A DNA stretch of 64,000 nt from Legionella spiritensis (GCF_900186965.1 NZ_LT906457.1:584501-648500); one strand, 5' to 3'; positions 44,779 through 54,371 are shown, counted from the first letter of the stretch. A program made the numbers and translations. The notes: a model not told the origin generated them from the sequence alone.

Positions 44779-45011
44779 TCAGAAAAACGAGGTTTATGCC
44801 TTTTCTTCAGCAGCTGTCAGCAAAGCACTTCCTATTCCAATTTTGCGAAAAAAGGCAATACATTTAAGTCCATGATTTCTGGAATTCCTTTATGAGAAAA
44901 GGGTTCATAGTGTGATATCCATTTTAGAGTAAAATAGCCTGCAATTTGGTCTTTTACATTAGCCCCTTATAGGGGGGCATTTTTGCACGCTGATTTACAT
45001 ATACTCTTTTG

Positions 45012-45590
45012 TTACTGCTTCACTGTAAAGTGCCGACCTCCTACATGAGCCCTATATTTTACTGCTATACCTTTCAATGGAAGCACAGACAGTTCCATTT
45101 CAACAAAATACTTACCAGGGATTAAATTATACACCTGCATATCTATATCCACTATTTGTGTCATGTCATCTTTGGCGGAAATAGTCTCATTTGAATTAAC
45201 ACAACTAAATTGATTGGTTGGTGTGTCTTTATGCGGATAGATGCAAATTTGCCTATAAATATCAAATTGTTGTTCTTCACTTCCGGCATAGTAGTTCATG
45301 AGTTGAATTTGAAATCTGGTTTTTATATTAGTATGAATGAACTGTGTTTGACGATAATCGGTATGAATCGACTCAACGGTAGGCATCAGTAACATAGATT
45401 CACATTCAACATCCTCCTTTTTATTATCTATTTTTAAAACTTGGCTTGGGCTTGAAGTCGAAAACTGAATGTCAAACTCCCCTGTCTGCCATTCCTTATG
45501 TTTTAATATAGAAAAAGCATTATCAGAATAGGCAGCAACAGCCCAGGAACTCAAAGAAAGCACAGTAATAAAGAATAGTTTTTTAATCAT
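45012..45590 (-). CDS. Exported hypothetical protein
   Basis: This 192-residue protein has a signal peptide (KKLFFITVLSLSSWAVAAYS) and a beta-rich mature part with no family recognised. The ATG at 45590 is favoured over 45626 because AAGG lies at the right distance and it gives a normal signal peptide. Four Cys could form disulfides in the periplasm. Confidence 0.65.
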   Translation of the reverse strand: MIKKLFFITVLSLSSWAVAAYSDNAFSILKHKEWQTGEFDIQFSTSSPSQVLKIDNKKEDVECESMLLMPTVESIHTDYRQTQFIHTNIKTRFQIQLMNYYAGSEEQQFDIYRQICIYPHKDTPTNQFSCVNSNETISAKDDMTQIVDIDMQVYNLIPGKYFVEMELSVLPLKGIAVKYRAHVGGRHFTVKQ

Positions 45591-45655
45591 TTTTTTATCC
45601 TTAAAATTTAAAACGATGTGGTCCAATAGAAATATTTAGACTTATTTTCATAAGT

Positions 45656-45751
45656 TTAAATAACTAAAGTCATATAAACCATGCCCCATTCATAACCTTC
45701 GGATTTTAAATCAAACATTGGTATAAAACCTAATTTTTCATAGTGTCGCGC
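45656..45751 (-). pseudogene. C-terminal remnant of a GNAT acetyltransferase
   Basis: The frame reads RHYEKLGFIPMFDLKSEGY and ends EWGMVYMTLVI, the standard C-terminal helix and strand of GNAT proteins. The rest is absent. Confidence 0.55.
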
Positions 45752-45837
45752 TTATACCCCAGTTGTCCCCTAAGTCCCACGGATTTGTTTAAGTATGTTT
45801 AAAAAATAAGTTTGCATTTTATCTGAATTAAATTTAT

Positions 45838-45911
45838 ACATGTTAAGAAAATCGGAAAATCTTAACATGAGGCAGATCTCATGTTAAAAAAATGTGATTT
45901 TGTTAACATGA
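45838..45911. repeat. TTAACATGA inverted-repeat cluster, second locus
   Basis: Two 33-bp hairpins (45838-45870 and 45879-45911) have the same arms as those at 36829-36902. The loops differ, so the arms are conserved and not the whole repeats. Confidence 0.6.
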
Positions 45912-46233
45912 TAACAGCCTTAATATATCCGGATAATTCGGAATAGCATATTGGATAATTCGGGATAATAACCTGTTTTTTTGAATTAAAAGGATATACT
46001 CTTACTAAAGATATTTATAGATACCTAATTGGCAAGGTTTAAAATGTTCCAAATAAAATTAACCTCGAATTTTATTGAGTTATTACAAGAGTTTCGATTG
46101 TTTATCTAACAGGGCCTCGTCACTCCATTCAGACAAAATACCGTCGTAGAAAAAGAAATTTGCTAACATTTTTATTACCCTATTTACCAGAGAAAACAAG
46201 GAAAACCGGTTCAAACCCAAGATATTAATTAGC
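45912..46233. other. Intergenic DNA with a possible small remnant
   Basis: On the minus strand at 46083-46169 a 28-codon frame reads NFFFYDGILSEWSDEALL, looking like a piece of a former gene. The stretch GGATAATTCGG/GGATAATTCGGG at about 45939-45966 is a short tandem repeat. Nothing else is seen. Confidence 0.35.
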
Positions 46234-46656
46234 CTATAAACCTACTGAGGTTAAAAATCCTTTGGGTACTCTAGTAACCTTTTGCTCCGTAAAATCGTAA
46301 AAAGTGATTGTTGTGATCGCATTCGCTACCTCCTTATCGGTCTCACGAATCATAGCGTTATAAATTAAATTAATACTCGTTCTTTTCACCTCTCCAAGGC
46401 CTATCTTTATTAAAATTTTATCGAAGTAAAAAGCTTCATTTAGATAATTAATTATAAGGTTAGTTACCAATATACCGTAACCCTCTATATCTAACTCAGA
46501 ATAGCCAAGCTTTTTTAAAAACCTTACTCTTGCCTCATGCAAAAAAGAAACAACTGAGTCATGCCCCAAATGATTCCCGTAATTGATGTCACCAATCCTA
46601 ACCTCAATAACAGTGCTAAATATGCTGTTTTCTATAAAGGGGACTTTAATATTCAT
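46234..46656 (-). CDS. Hot-dog-fold acyl-CoA thioesterase
   Basis: This 140-residue protein has the 4-hydroxybenzoyl-CoA thioesterase pattern: VRIGDINYGNHLGHDSVVSF, in which Asp and His lie near the active site, and the FDKILIKIGLGEV strand. The ATG at 46656 has GAGAGG upstream and is preferred to 46671. It stands just downstream of the AbiE genes on the same strand, but no functional link is known. Confidence 0.8.
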   Translation of the reverse strand: MNIKVPFIENSIFSTVIEVRIGDINYGNHLGHDSVVSFLHEARVRFLKKLGYSELDIEGYGILVTNLIINYLNEAFYFDKILIKIGLGEVKRTSINLIYNAMIRETDKEVANAITTITFYDFTEQKVTRVPKGFLTSVGL

Positions 46657-46699
46657 TGATTGACCTCTCATTTTTTATAAGTCTACAAAAATCGTCAAA

Positions 46700-47557
46700 T
46701 TATCTTGTAGAAGCTTTAACAAGAATTGGCTGGATATAATCTCCTATCGAAGACACGGCCTCTGGCAACGGTTTGAGTTCAACTTCATTTTTATTTAAGA
46801 AAGAATTCCACATTGCTTGTCTCGATCCATCCTGACTATATTCTGAGGTCAAACCAATTGGTAGATTTTTAGGAATAGTCATCCCTCTTTGAGTGAAGGT
46901 AGAAATGATAGCATCTATCACTGTTTCTTCGTCTAGTTCTTCATTTTTCAATAATACATATAGATCCAGATAATCTTTTAATCGACTATTTGCCATACCC
47001 AATAAGGCAATTGCATGCAGCTTTTCAGCAATCACTGTATAAATTGGATAGGTTCGAATTTTTGGCGGAGGTAGATCACTTATCAAAACAGGATAATTCA
47101 AATCAATTGGGCCGGGCGTTACAACATCACCATAACCAATATCAATTTGTATTTTAATACGTGCCTTTGACAATTCAGCAAATAACTCGATTCTGGCACC
47201 TGTATATCCACCCTCTTTTTTTATAGTATTTGCTGAAACAGATTTCTCATCAAAAATGATTCCATCAGCAGCAGAAATTATGCAAATTTCTTTGAAAACA
47301 CCTGTCAAATAATCAAGTTCGTTATTACCAAATCCTAACAAGTCAATATCCAAAGTAGGTCGATGTGGCATGTCGTACCATAAGTTAAATAGTAAAGCAC
47401 CTTTCAATAAATATTGATTGGCATATTCAGATTGACCAATTCGGTATAGCAAACGCTCAAGACCATAACGGGTTAATACTGCATTGAAGTCAGTTTGTTC
47501 TTCTTTCGCGATATTTTTTAGTCGTGCTCGGATAGAAGCACTGATATCTTTCATCAT
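46700..47557 (-). CDS. abiEii: AbiEii-type nucleotidyltransferase toxin
   Basis: This 285-residue protein has the type IV toxin motif LLKGALLFNLWYDMPHRPTLDIDLLG (G and the DID acid pair), KIQIDIGYGD and the C-terminal lysine region AEKLHAIALLGMANSRLKDY. Family members are GTP-binding nucleotidyltransferases that act on tRNA and cause abortive infection. The ATG at 47557 forms an ATGA overlap with the antitoxin stop, so it is chosen over a longer frame. The pair is complete and looks functional. Confidence 0.88.
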   Translation of the reverse strand: MMKDISASIRARLKNIAKEEQTDFNAVLTRYGLERLLYRIGQSEYANQYLLKGALLFNLWYDMPHRPTLDIDLLGFGNNELDYLTGVFKEICIISAADGIIFDEKSVSANTIKKEGGYTGARIELFAELSKARIKIQIDIGYGDVVTPGPIDLNYPVLISDLPPPKIRTYPIYTVIAEKLHAIALLGMANSRLKDYLDLYVLLKNEELDEETVIDAIISTFTQRGMTIPKNLPIGLTSEYSQDGSRQAMWNSFLNKNEVELKPLPEAVSSIGDYIQPILVKASTR

Positions 47558-48162
47558 TGGATAGCTTCTAGATAAGGACGCATTATATTGGCAACACGAC
47601 ATATTTTCGCATAATGCCATAGCTCATCCATTGAAACTTTGTTTTTTGAATACGCTTCTTTTAGTGCTTCAATAGCTACATCAATACCAATTGTTGTACG
47701 GTGCTTAAAGCAATCAGCTATTGTTTTGGCAGAATTGTAAACTCTCAATTTAATATTATCTGATTCTATTGTTTCAATACCTTCTTCATAAACTTCTTTT
47801 GAGTACTGAATCATTTTCACAGGGGGATAATCAATCTTTGGTGTGTGACTACCTCTAGGCATTGCAATCCAAACCTTTCGTGGTAGTTGCGTTGTTAGCT
47901 CATGAATTTGCAGGGCTGTTAGTAGACAAAATACTGCTTGCGGTACTCGGCTTGCTAGAATAACTAGACTTTCTTTTTCTGAGAACTCAGTTTCTGGTAG
48001 ACAATAGAGTCCTGTTGCAATTTTTTCAAGTTTGTTTTCGCTTACAAGCCTTGAAACTGTCGCTCTGGTTATTCCCTTTTTGGTTAGCTCAGAAATTTTA
48101 ATAATTCCCTTTTCTCTAACCATATTGAGAACTGTTTGTTTATAATTTTTCTCTGCATTCAT
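47554..48162 (-). CDS. abiEi: AbiEi-type antitoxin
   Basis: This 202-residue protein has an N-terminal winged helix (ISELTKKGITRATVSRLVSE) and the AbiEi C-terminal domain with GLYCLPETEFSEKESLVILA and KVWIAMPRG. AbiEi proteins repress the operon and neutralise the toxin indirectly. The four-base overlap with the toxin is typical. Confidence 0.88.
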   Translation of the reverse strand: MNAEKNYKQTVLNMVREKGIIKISELTKKGITRATVSRLVSENKLEKIATGLYCLPETEFSEKESLVILASRVPQAVFCLLTALQIHELTTQLPRKVWIAMPRGSHTPKIDYPPVKMIQYSKEVYEEGIETIESDNIKLRVYNSAKTIADCFKHRTTIGIDVAIEALKEAYSKNKVSMDELWHYAKICRVANIMRPYLEAIQ

Positions 48163-48257
48163 ACTTACATTTTGATACTTTTTTTCGTTATTTTCAAATA
48201 AGTGACGAAATTATGTATCAGAGCCTCTTCTCGTTGAAATTATAATACTTTTACAGA

Positions 48258-48545
48258 TTTTAACTTAACTCAGCTGTCTCCATCATATGCACAAGTATAA
48301 AATTAGCAACCTGCTGCAAGATCATGGCATGAATTTTTTTAGTTTTCTTCTCAGCAATTGGATCATCTCCTCTGGCGATACTACCCAAAAGAGCTTTGGC
48401 TTGCTTTCTGCTTCTTCAACCGTCAAATTGCCGTATTTGCCTAAAGTCACTCTTTTGACCTTGCCACTGATTCTGGTTTCAACGATGAAGCTTTTCACGC
48501 CGCTTGAGGTAACTCTTAAAGCAAATCCTTTTAAACTGTCCAAGC
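48258..48545 (-). pseudogene. Integrase remnant with internal deletion
   Basis: 48258-48318 matches the C-terminal end of the island integrases and 48319-48545 the N-terminal DUF4102 part (SFIVETRISGKVKRVTLG, with a frameshift). Everything between is deleted. The junction lies in a TGCTG stretch present at both places in the intact gene, which suggests deletion by short homology. It shows a third island copy once lay here. Confidence 0.85.
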
Positions 48546-48560
48546 ATGTGGGACCACCTC

Positions 48561-50351
48561 TTACCATTTTGGAGCAAATGATTCTAACGCAGTTGCACTG
48601 CTATCTTCCATTTGCTCCATGGGACTATGCTCAGCTGCGTCTTGAAGTCCCTTCACCTCAGAATCCGAAGAGATTTGTTTTTGCGATTGTGTTAAAGACT
48701 CATCAGATAATTTATACACGTCTCCCTCGACGGTTGTCCTTGTCATCTGCTTTCCCTCAATACTTATTTTGAAAGATTGGTCCTTTTCAGGTAAAAAGTC
48801 GGTCTCTGATATTCTCAAAAGCTTTGTTTGACGGCCAGGCTGCTCGTAAACCAAACTCCCGTCTTTGACACTCATCTCGCACCTGTCACCCCAGGGGTTC
48901 GTATACACTCCTTGAAATGTTTCCAATGGCTTTTCAAATGCTTTTTGTTTATGAGTGGAAGGGTGTGCTTCTTTAAACCATTTTAAACGCAACAGTTTGG
49001 ATTCCTGTTGGTTTGATGCAAAACAGGCTTTGGTAAAGTAGTATCTGGCGTTTTCAATATTGCCCTGATCTTCTGCAAGTTTTCCAGCAAGTGTTTCTTT
49101 CCATCCGGGCTCATCACTTTGAGCATGGCGAGGCATACTTTTAAATAGTTTTGTTGTTTTACCAATGGGCGCTACATTTACAGAACTAAATATTTGGTTT
49201 GCAATACTCATCCCATGTTCACAATTCGTAAAAAAAACAGCGCCTTTTCTATCAGTCACATTGATTGCGACAAAGGATCTCGTATTTGTGTTTTCACCAT
49301 ATTGATATGCGATTAATTTACCATCATCATCCTTGTATAAATGCCAGCCTAAGCCACATACCGGTGAGTCATTATCATCAAACGTAGGGATTTCTTTGCC
49401 TTTCGGGGGCTCAAATGCTTGTTTGAAAGTTTCATCATCAATCATTTCTAACCAAACAGCCATGAATTTCGAAAAATCATTGGCTGTTGTAAGTAGTGAG
49501 CCGGCGGCACTTGCAAGGGGTGATGTATCATCTTTAAAAGGCGCGAGGCTCTCATTGATTGTCATTGATTTTCCTAATTCGGAATGAACTAATACATTAT
49601 TGGTGTCTTCCTCGGATGGGGGCAAAAATGTAGAATGGTTCATATCTATGCCTTTTGGCTTTGGGTCAAAAATATACCTTTGAGCCAACGTTTGTAAATC
49701 TTCGCCCATTTTTTTCTCGATGAACTTTTGTAAATAAAGAATGGCTTCACCTGAATATTCGTATTTCTCACCCGGTTTTGAATGAAATTTAAGGGTAGAA
49801 GAGGGGGATGAGCCTACGTTTGGCAAGCCTGATGTATGTGACAACACATGACGAACTGTTAATTCTTCGGCCTTTTCACGAGTAGCTTCATCAGGATATT
49901 TACCATCCACCATCACTCTGTCATAGGGCAGCTCTTTATATAGTTTTTCATCCAAACTGATGTATCCCTCCTGAACCAATCTTAGCACCAAATAAGTAAA
50001 CACAATTTTGCTAAGTGAGGATGCTGGAAAACAGGTTTCAGCATCTGCTTCATTGTTTTTATGATCAGTAGATTGAGCATTTTTTTGACCAAAAGTGATT
50101 GAAGTATTATTAGCGCTATTATTTGCATCAACATAGGCATAGCCGATGGCCGGAATATGAGCCGGCCCTGTTATTTTTTCTAATGCCTTTTTTGGTCTGT
50201 TAAAAGGTTCACTGGATTCAGTATTTTCATCACTTTTACCACCACCATGTCCATTACAAGGTGGCGGGAACCCAAGTCCTTCACATATTGGGCAGGTGTT
50301 TTTTGGGGATTTTTGGGCGTCTTGTAATTTTGTATCATGTTTGGCTTTCAT
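48561..50351 (-). CDS. Cytoplasmic-type serine hydrolase with Cys-rich leader (candidate effector)
   Basis: This 596-residue protein has no signal peptide. It begins with a short Cys/Gly-rich leader (KNTCPICEGLGFPPPCNGHG) shared with the 52895-53590 protein. The beta-lactamase-fold domain (about 65-400) has SLSK as SxxK motif and HVLSHTSGLP. A C-terminal part (about 470-550) looks like the lipocalin-like domain that often follows. The end, EQMEDSSATALE, resembles the E-block of Dot/Icm substrates. An unsecreted lactamase-fold enzyme with such an end could act in a host cell, as inference. Confidence 0.78.
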   Translation of the reverse strand: MKAKHDTKLQDAQKSPKNTCPICEGLGFPPPCNGHGGGKSDENTESSEPFNRPKKALEKITGPAHIPAIGYAYVDANNSANNTSITFGQKNAQSTDHKNNEADAETCFPASSLSKIVFTYLVLRLVQEGYISLDEKLYKELPYDRVMVDGKYPDEATREKAEELTVRHVLSHTSGLPNVGSSPSSTLKFHSKPGEKYEYSGEAILYLQKFIEKKMGEDLQTLAQRYIFDPKPKGIDMNHSTFLPPSEEDTNNVLVHSELGKSMTINESLAPFKDDTSPLASAAGSLLTTANDFSKFMAVWLEMIDDETFKQAFEPPKGKEIPTFDDNDSPVCGLGWHLYKDDDGKLIAYQYGENTNTRSFVAINVTDRKGAVFFTNCEHGMSIANQIFSSVNVAPIGKTTKLFKSMPRHAQSDEPGWKETLAGKLAEDQGNIENARYYFTKACFASNQQESKLLRLKWFKEAHPSTHKQKAFEKPLETFQGVYTNPWGDRCEMSVKDGSLVYEQPGRQTKLLRISETDFLPEKDQSFKISIEGKQMTRTTVEGDVYKLSDESLTQSQKQISSDSEVKGLQDAAEHSPMEQMEDSSATALESFAPKW

Positions 50352-50445
50352 ATGGTCATTCTCAATAAAAATATTATCAATGATATTATTCTACTGAGAA
50401 CACCCGCTTGACGTGTATGAACTTTGTACATATTGATTGGGTGAT

Positions 50446-52059
50446 TTAATGTTCACGCGCGTGCCATGGGAGAGTAATTGTGAACCTGGCACCTTTTAAT
50501 ACCGGTGATTGCGTGGCCGCAACCTTTCCATTATGAAGTGTAACAATCTTCTCAACGATAGCTAACCCCAGCCCAATATGCTTTTCTCCAATTTCAATGT
50601 TTGCAGCAGTTGTATATTCAGAAAAAATGTCGTCCAAACCATCTTCTGGCAAGCCTGGGCCATCATCATCAATATGAATTAAGATATCATTATTTTCCAC
50701 ATTAACGGTTAATGAGATACGATGCTCTGCAAATTTCATAGCATTTGAAATTAAATTTGTTACAGCATGCTTTAAAATATTGGGGTCAATGTCCTCATTT
50801 AATGTGTCCAAACCACTAGTATGAAGCGAAATTTCAAATCTTGAGGAACAAAACGGCTCTAATAAAGTTCTTAACCATAAGATTATATCCGTATTAGATT
50901 TTCGCAACTTAATCTCGCTTGAATACATCTTCGAGTAAATCAAAAAAGTACTGACGATACGATTCATGCCTGCTACATCTTCTTGTATGCTTTCCATTTT
51001 TTTATTGAGCTGTTTATCTTCCGTATTTTTCCTTTTGATACTATCTGTCGTCATTTGGATGGTTGACAGAGGGGTTCTAATCTCATGGGCGACAAATCGG
51101 CACATTTTTTTATGTGATTCAATCAGTTCTTTCAATCTTTCTCCCATATGGATAATGTTACTGTATAGCCCATACAAAACAGAGGTCGTACTTATCTTCT
51201 GGGGAAAGTCAAAATTCCCTTGACTGAAGTTTTCTGTTATTTGATATATTTTCTTCATGTTCCTTACAAATAGCATTGAAATAAAGGTAATAAGACAAAA
51301 AACAAAGATAAAAAAGGCTAATACAAAATAATATATGAGATCGCTAATTCTTGCGGTAATAGACAGGTATTTGAGTGGACCTATTTTAAGTATTCCTCCA
51401 TTAAAAGAATAGTAAATAACACCAATTTGTGTTGTATTTGGATTTGTTTCAAATGCCAGGCGACTTGTTGATAGAGCTTTACTGACATGACTCGGCAAGT
51501 TCTTGCTCTGTTTTTTATAAACATGAATTGGGTAGCCATATTCTTTTTCCAGCTTTACTAGCGCTTCATCCCATGTATTTTTGGATCTTGATAATAAAGT
51601 GTCAACGATTTGCTCCAATCCAGGGGTCATATAATAAGAAATAATTTGCTCAGGAACTGAAAAATCGTATGCAAGTACGAATTGGCTCTTACCAATTTTT
51701 TTATACGCTGTTTTTCTTGCGAATATCAAATTGAGAAACTGCAGATCCTTACCAATCGTAAAAACTATTTTTCCATCATTTAGTTTCTTAATTTGATTCG
51801 AGTTCAGTTTCAGTGTTTGACTTGATAAGAGATAAATTCCCTCGTCTTTCTTTGCCTTCATAACAGTATCCCAATTTGACTTTGGGATGTTAACTAATTC
51901 ACTTTCTAAACTATTTAAAACGCCATATGAAATGGTTTTTTGCGAATTAACCGCTATCTCTATCGTAACGGATTTCATGTATTTGAAAAATGCCAGGATA
52001 AAAACGAACGCGATTACAAAAAATGCCGTCATTACTTTGATATATACATTAAATTTCAT
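50446..52059 (-). CDS. Sensor histidine kinase
   Basis: This 537-residue protein has membrane segments at about 8-27 and 235-258 flanking a periplasmic sensor domain, then HAMP-like linker, HisKA (FVAHEIRTPLSTIQM, with phospho-His) and HATPase with N box NLISNAMKFAEH, DDGPGLPED and GLGLAIVEKI. It overlaps the response regulator by four bases. It probably controls the adjacent genes with the Cys-rich leader. Confidence 0.9.
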   Translation of the reverse strand: MKFNVYIKVMTAFFVIAFVFILAFFKYMKSVTIEIAVNSQKTISYGVLNSLESELVNIPKSNWDTVMKAKKDEGIYLLSSQTLKLNSNQIKKLNDGKIVFTIGKDLQFLNLIFARKTAYKKIGKSQFVLAYDFSVPEQIISYYMTPGLEQIVDTLLSRSKNTWDEALVKLEKEYGYPIHVYKKQSKNLPSHVSKALSTSRLAFETNPNTTQIGVIYYSFNGGILKIGPLKYLSITARISDLIYYFVLAFFIFVFCLITFISMLFVRNMKKIYQITENFSQGNFDFPQKISTTSVLYGLYSNIIHMGERLKELIESHKKMCRFVAHEIRTPLSTIQMTTDSIKRKNTEDKQLNKKMESIQEDVAGMNRIVSTFLIYSKMYSSEIKLRKSNTDIILWLRTLLEPFCSSRFEISLHTSGLDTLNEDIDPNILKHAVTNLISNAMKFAEHRISLTVNVENNDILIHIDDDGPGLPEDGLDDIFSEYTTAANIEIGEKHIGLGLAIVEKIVTLHNGKVAATQSPVLKGARFTITLPWHAREH

Positions 52060-52742
52060 TCCCAGGCTTCCCCGATAAAAACATACCCTTTTCCGTGTAT
52101 GGTTTTTATTTTTTCCGAGTTTTCATCCCCGAGGGCTTTGCGCAGGCGAGAAATTTTTAAGTCAATTCCCCTATCCACGCCATCATATTCGCGCCCATAA
52201 AGAGCAAAACAGATATTATCTCTACTTAAGGGTCTACCTTGATTTTTGACCAGGAGAGCAAGCAATTCAAACTCGCTTGGTGCTACAGTGATTTGCTTAT
52301 TACCTAACCGAATACTTTGTTGGCTTATCTTTATTGTGAGTTGCCCAAAAGTGTAAGTGTCATCCTGGGTTTTTAAATCTGGACGTCTAAGTAACGCTTT
52401 AATTCTCGCTTTTAAACGCTCCTCCGAAACAGGTTTGCTTAAATAATCATCAGCCCCTAGATTTAGGGTCTCAACTTCACTTTGTAAGTCATCAATGGCT
52501 GTGAGCATAAGAATTTTACCAGGGTAATCAAGTCGTACCGTATGACATATTTGATCGCCATTCATGCCTGGTAGCATAATATCTAAGACGACCAAGTCAG
52601 GATGCTCACGAAGAATGCGGTATGCAGCTTTGTCGCCTTGTTTCTCAGTTGATACTTGATAGCCCTCATCTTCCAGCATGTCCTGGAGGCAACTTGCCAA
52701 TTTTCTATTGTCTTCGACGATAAGAATGGAAGGTTTCTTCAT
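52056..52742 (-). CDS. OmpR-family response regulator
   Basis: This 228-residue protein has a receiver domain (acidic pair ED, phospho-acceptor Asp54 in VVLDIMLPG, Lys in LSKPVS) and a winged-helix DNA-binding domain (VAPSEFELLALLVKNQGRPL). It is the first gene of the pair. The 150 bases upstream separate it from the divergently transcribed leader-protein gene. Confidence 0.92.
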   Translation of the reverse strand: MKKPSILIVEDNRKLASCLQDMLEDEGYQVSTEKQGDKAAYRILREHPDLVVLDIMLPGMNGDQICHTVRLDYPGKILMLTAIDDLQSEVETLNLGADDYLSKPVSEERLKARIKALLRRPDLKTQDDTYTFGQLTIKISQQSIRLGNKQITVAPSEFELLALLVKNQGRPLSRDNICFALYGREYDGVDRGIDLKISRLRKALGDENSEKIKTIHGKGYVFIGEAWE

Positions 52743-52894
52743 TTTTACCCAACCAGCTTTCTTTAAATTATAGCTTAATTATACATAAGACTCTGATTTC
52801 AATAGAGATGGTTTCGTACAAAGTATATACATATCGAAAAAATATTCTCGGCATAATAATATCATCGTTAATATTTTTACTTGAGGATGTCTGT

Positions 52895-53590
52895 ATGAAT
52901 ACCAAGCATGATGCAGGCTTACAAGACACACGTAAGACCCCAAAAAACATCTGCCCAATTTGTGAGGCACTTGGATTCCCAATTTGTAAAGGACATGGTG
53001 GTGGCAAAAGTAGTGGAAGTAAAGAGGAAAAAGAAGAGCATGATGATAAAAAAATTAATGCTGATAGCACGTCCCAAATTATAATGTCTTTAGTTTTGAG
53101 TAAACCTTCCCCGGATTTAGATAGACCAGGGATAGACATTACAACTCGCTCTCGGTCATTATTAGATATTGAAATAGATGCTGGCAATAATAGGCTTTGT
53201 TTTACAAGAGGCAGCGTATCTATTGAAACCTTTAACAGGCTCAAGGAGCTTTTAGAAAATGCATTAGAGGAATTTAAGAAAGCCAACCCGGATGAATCAA
53301 AACAACTTGGCAACATCAACTTTATTGCAGATAATGAGAACATGGTCATTCAAATGCCGTCAAGTAAGCTGTTTAATTCTTTTGTTAAGCAGTTAATGCA
53401 TGACAATTTATTACCCCGTCTTCGTACACCGATAACAAATATTGTAAAGCAGAATCAATCCGACTCTATGGATGATGGGCTTTCAAATCCTGCAATATCA
53501 AATACCGATAAGCACAGTGAAACACAAGACCCTAATAAAACGACAGCACCCACTCCATTGAGTATGGTAATCTCCCCGAAAAATAATTGA
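52895..53590 (+). CDS. Protein with the same Cys-rich leader, otherwise unknown
   Basis: This 231-residue protein has a leader KNICPICEALGFPICKGHGG that matches the serine hydrolase at 48561-50351 almost residue for residue. The remainder is soluble, has no hydrophobic helix and no known domain (an alpha/beta part near 70-190, then a Pro/Thr/Asn-rich tail). The ATG at 52895 has GAGG nine bases upstream. It is divergent from the response regulator gene, a usual target position. Confidence 0.62.
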   Translation: MNTKHDAGLQDTRKTPKNICPICEALGFPICKGHGGGKSSGSKEEKEEHDDKKINADSTSQIIMSLVLSKPSPDLDRPGIDITTRSRSLLDIEIDAGNNRLCFTRGSVSIETFNRLKELLENALEEFKKANPDESKQLGNINFIADNENMVIQMPSSKLFNSFVKQLMHDNLLPRLRTPITNIVKQNQSDSMDDGLSNPAISNTDKHSETQDPNKTTAPTPLSMVISPKNN

Positions 53591-53654
53591 TGTCAAAAGT
53601 AGAATTTTCTCGTAACTTAAGCGCAGGGGGGGGTACCCCCTCCCCAAAAAAATT

Positions 53655-53816
53655 TACCGCGGTAACAGTAATTTTTAGGAATTTATAATAAATAAATAGA
53701 GGGGAAATCAGGAAATCAATCAAATTTACCGCCATAACAGTAATTTATGGCGAATTAATGCAAAGAAATGCCATAATAAATTTATTTTTATCATTTTTAC
53801 TGCTATAACAGTAATA
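53655..53816. promoter_or_regulatory. Operator array of the HipBST operon
   Basis: Three sites of the type TACCGCSRTAACAGTAATT lie at 53655-53673, 53727-53745 and 53798-53816, spaced 71-72 bases. The last abuts the first ATG of hipB. They are likely HipB targets. Confidence 0.7.
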
Positions 53817-53817
53817 T

Positions 53818-54066
53818 ATGATTAATTCATGGTGTTCCATGGCCACACACGAGATTGCCAATTTAGTCCATTATTACCGTAAGCAAAGCGGCTTATCACA
53901 ACAGGAATTAGCCCGGTTAGCGGGTGTCGGTAAGACGGTTATATATGATATTGAAAAAGGGAAAGAATCGGTGCGTTTGAACACCTTGCTAAAAGTATTC
54001 GATGTTTTAAATATCCAAATGAAATTTGAAACGCCTTTTCCTCAAACAACGGATAATAATTCATGA
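53818..54066 (+). CDS. hipB: HipB-type antitoxin/repressor
   Basis: This 82-residue protein has an XRE HTH (SGLSQQELARLAGVGKTVIY). First gene of the three-gene operon; it overlaps hipS by four bases. An ATG at 53839 (MATHEI) is an alternative start that would leave more room after the third operator. Confidence 0.85.
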   Translation: MINSWCSMATHEIANLVHYYRKQSGLSQQELARLAGVGKTVIYDIEKGKESVRLNTLLKVFDVLNIQMKFETPFPQTTDNNS

Positions 54067-54371
54067 GAAAAGCATGTGTATCAGTGAATGGCGTTAAGGC
54101 TGGAACATTAGAAGAACTACAAGGTGGAACATATCAATTTACCTACTTTGATGATTATCGCGGCGCACCTGTTTCTCTCACAATGCCGTTAACAAAAAAG
54201 GTCTATGATTTTGACGTATTTCCCCCTTTTTTTGAAGGATTACTTCCTGAAGGCATTATGCTTGAAGCACTATTACGTAAATATAAAATCGATAGAAATG
54301 ACTATTTTAGTCAATTGATAATAGTTGGCCAGGATGTCGTAGGCGCAGTGACTATTGAGGAACTGAGATGA
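54063..54371 (+). CDS. hipS: HipS-type antitoxin (HipA N-terminal subdomain alone)
   Basis: This 102-residue protein is the HipA N-terminal subdomain as a separate chain (KACVSVNGVKAGTLEEL, PPFFEGLLPEGIM). In known HipBST systems, including one in Legionella pneumophila, HipS is the antitoxin. It overlaps hipT by four bases. Confidence 0.85.
   Translation: MRKACVSVNGVKAGTLEELQGGTYQFTYFDDYRGAPVSLTMPLTKKVYDFDVFPPFFEGLLPEGIMLEALLRKYKIDRNDYFSQLIIVGQDVVGAVTIEELR

Noticed and set aside
48258-48545. Third attachment site with a tRNA fragment
   Set aside because: No copy of the 41-bp tRNA sequence is found near the integrase remnant.
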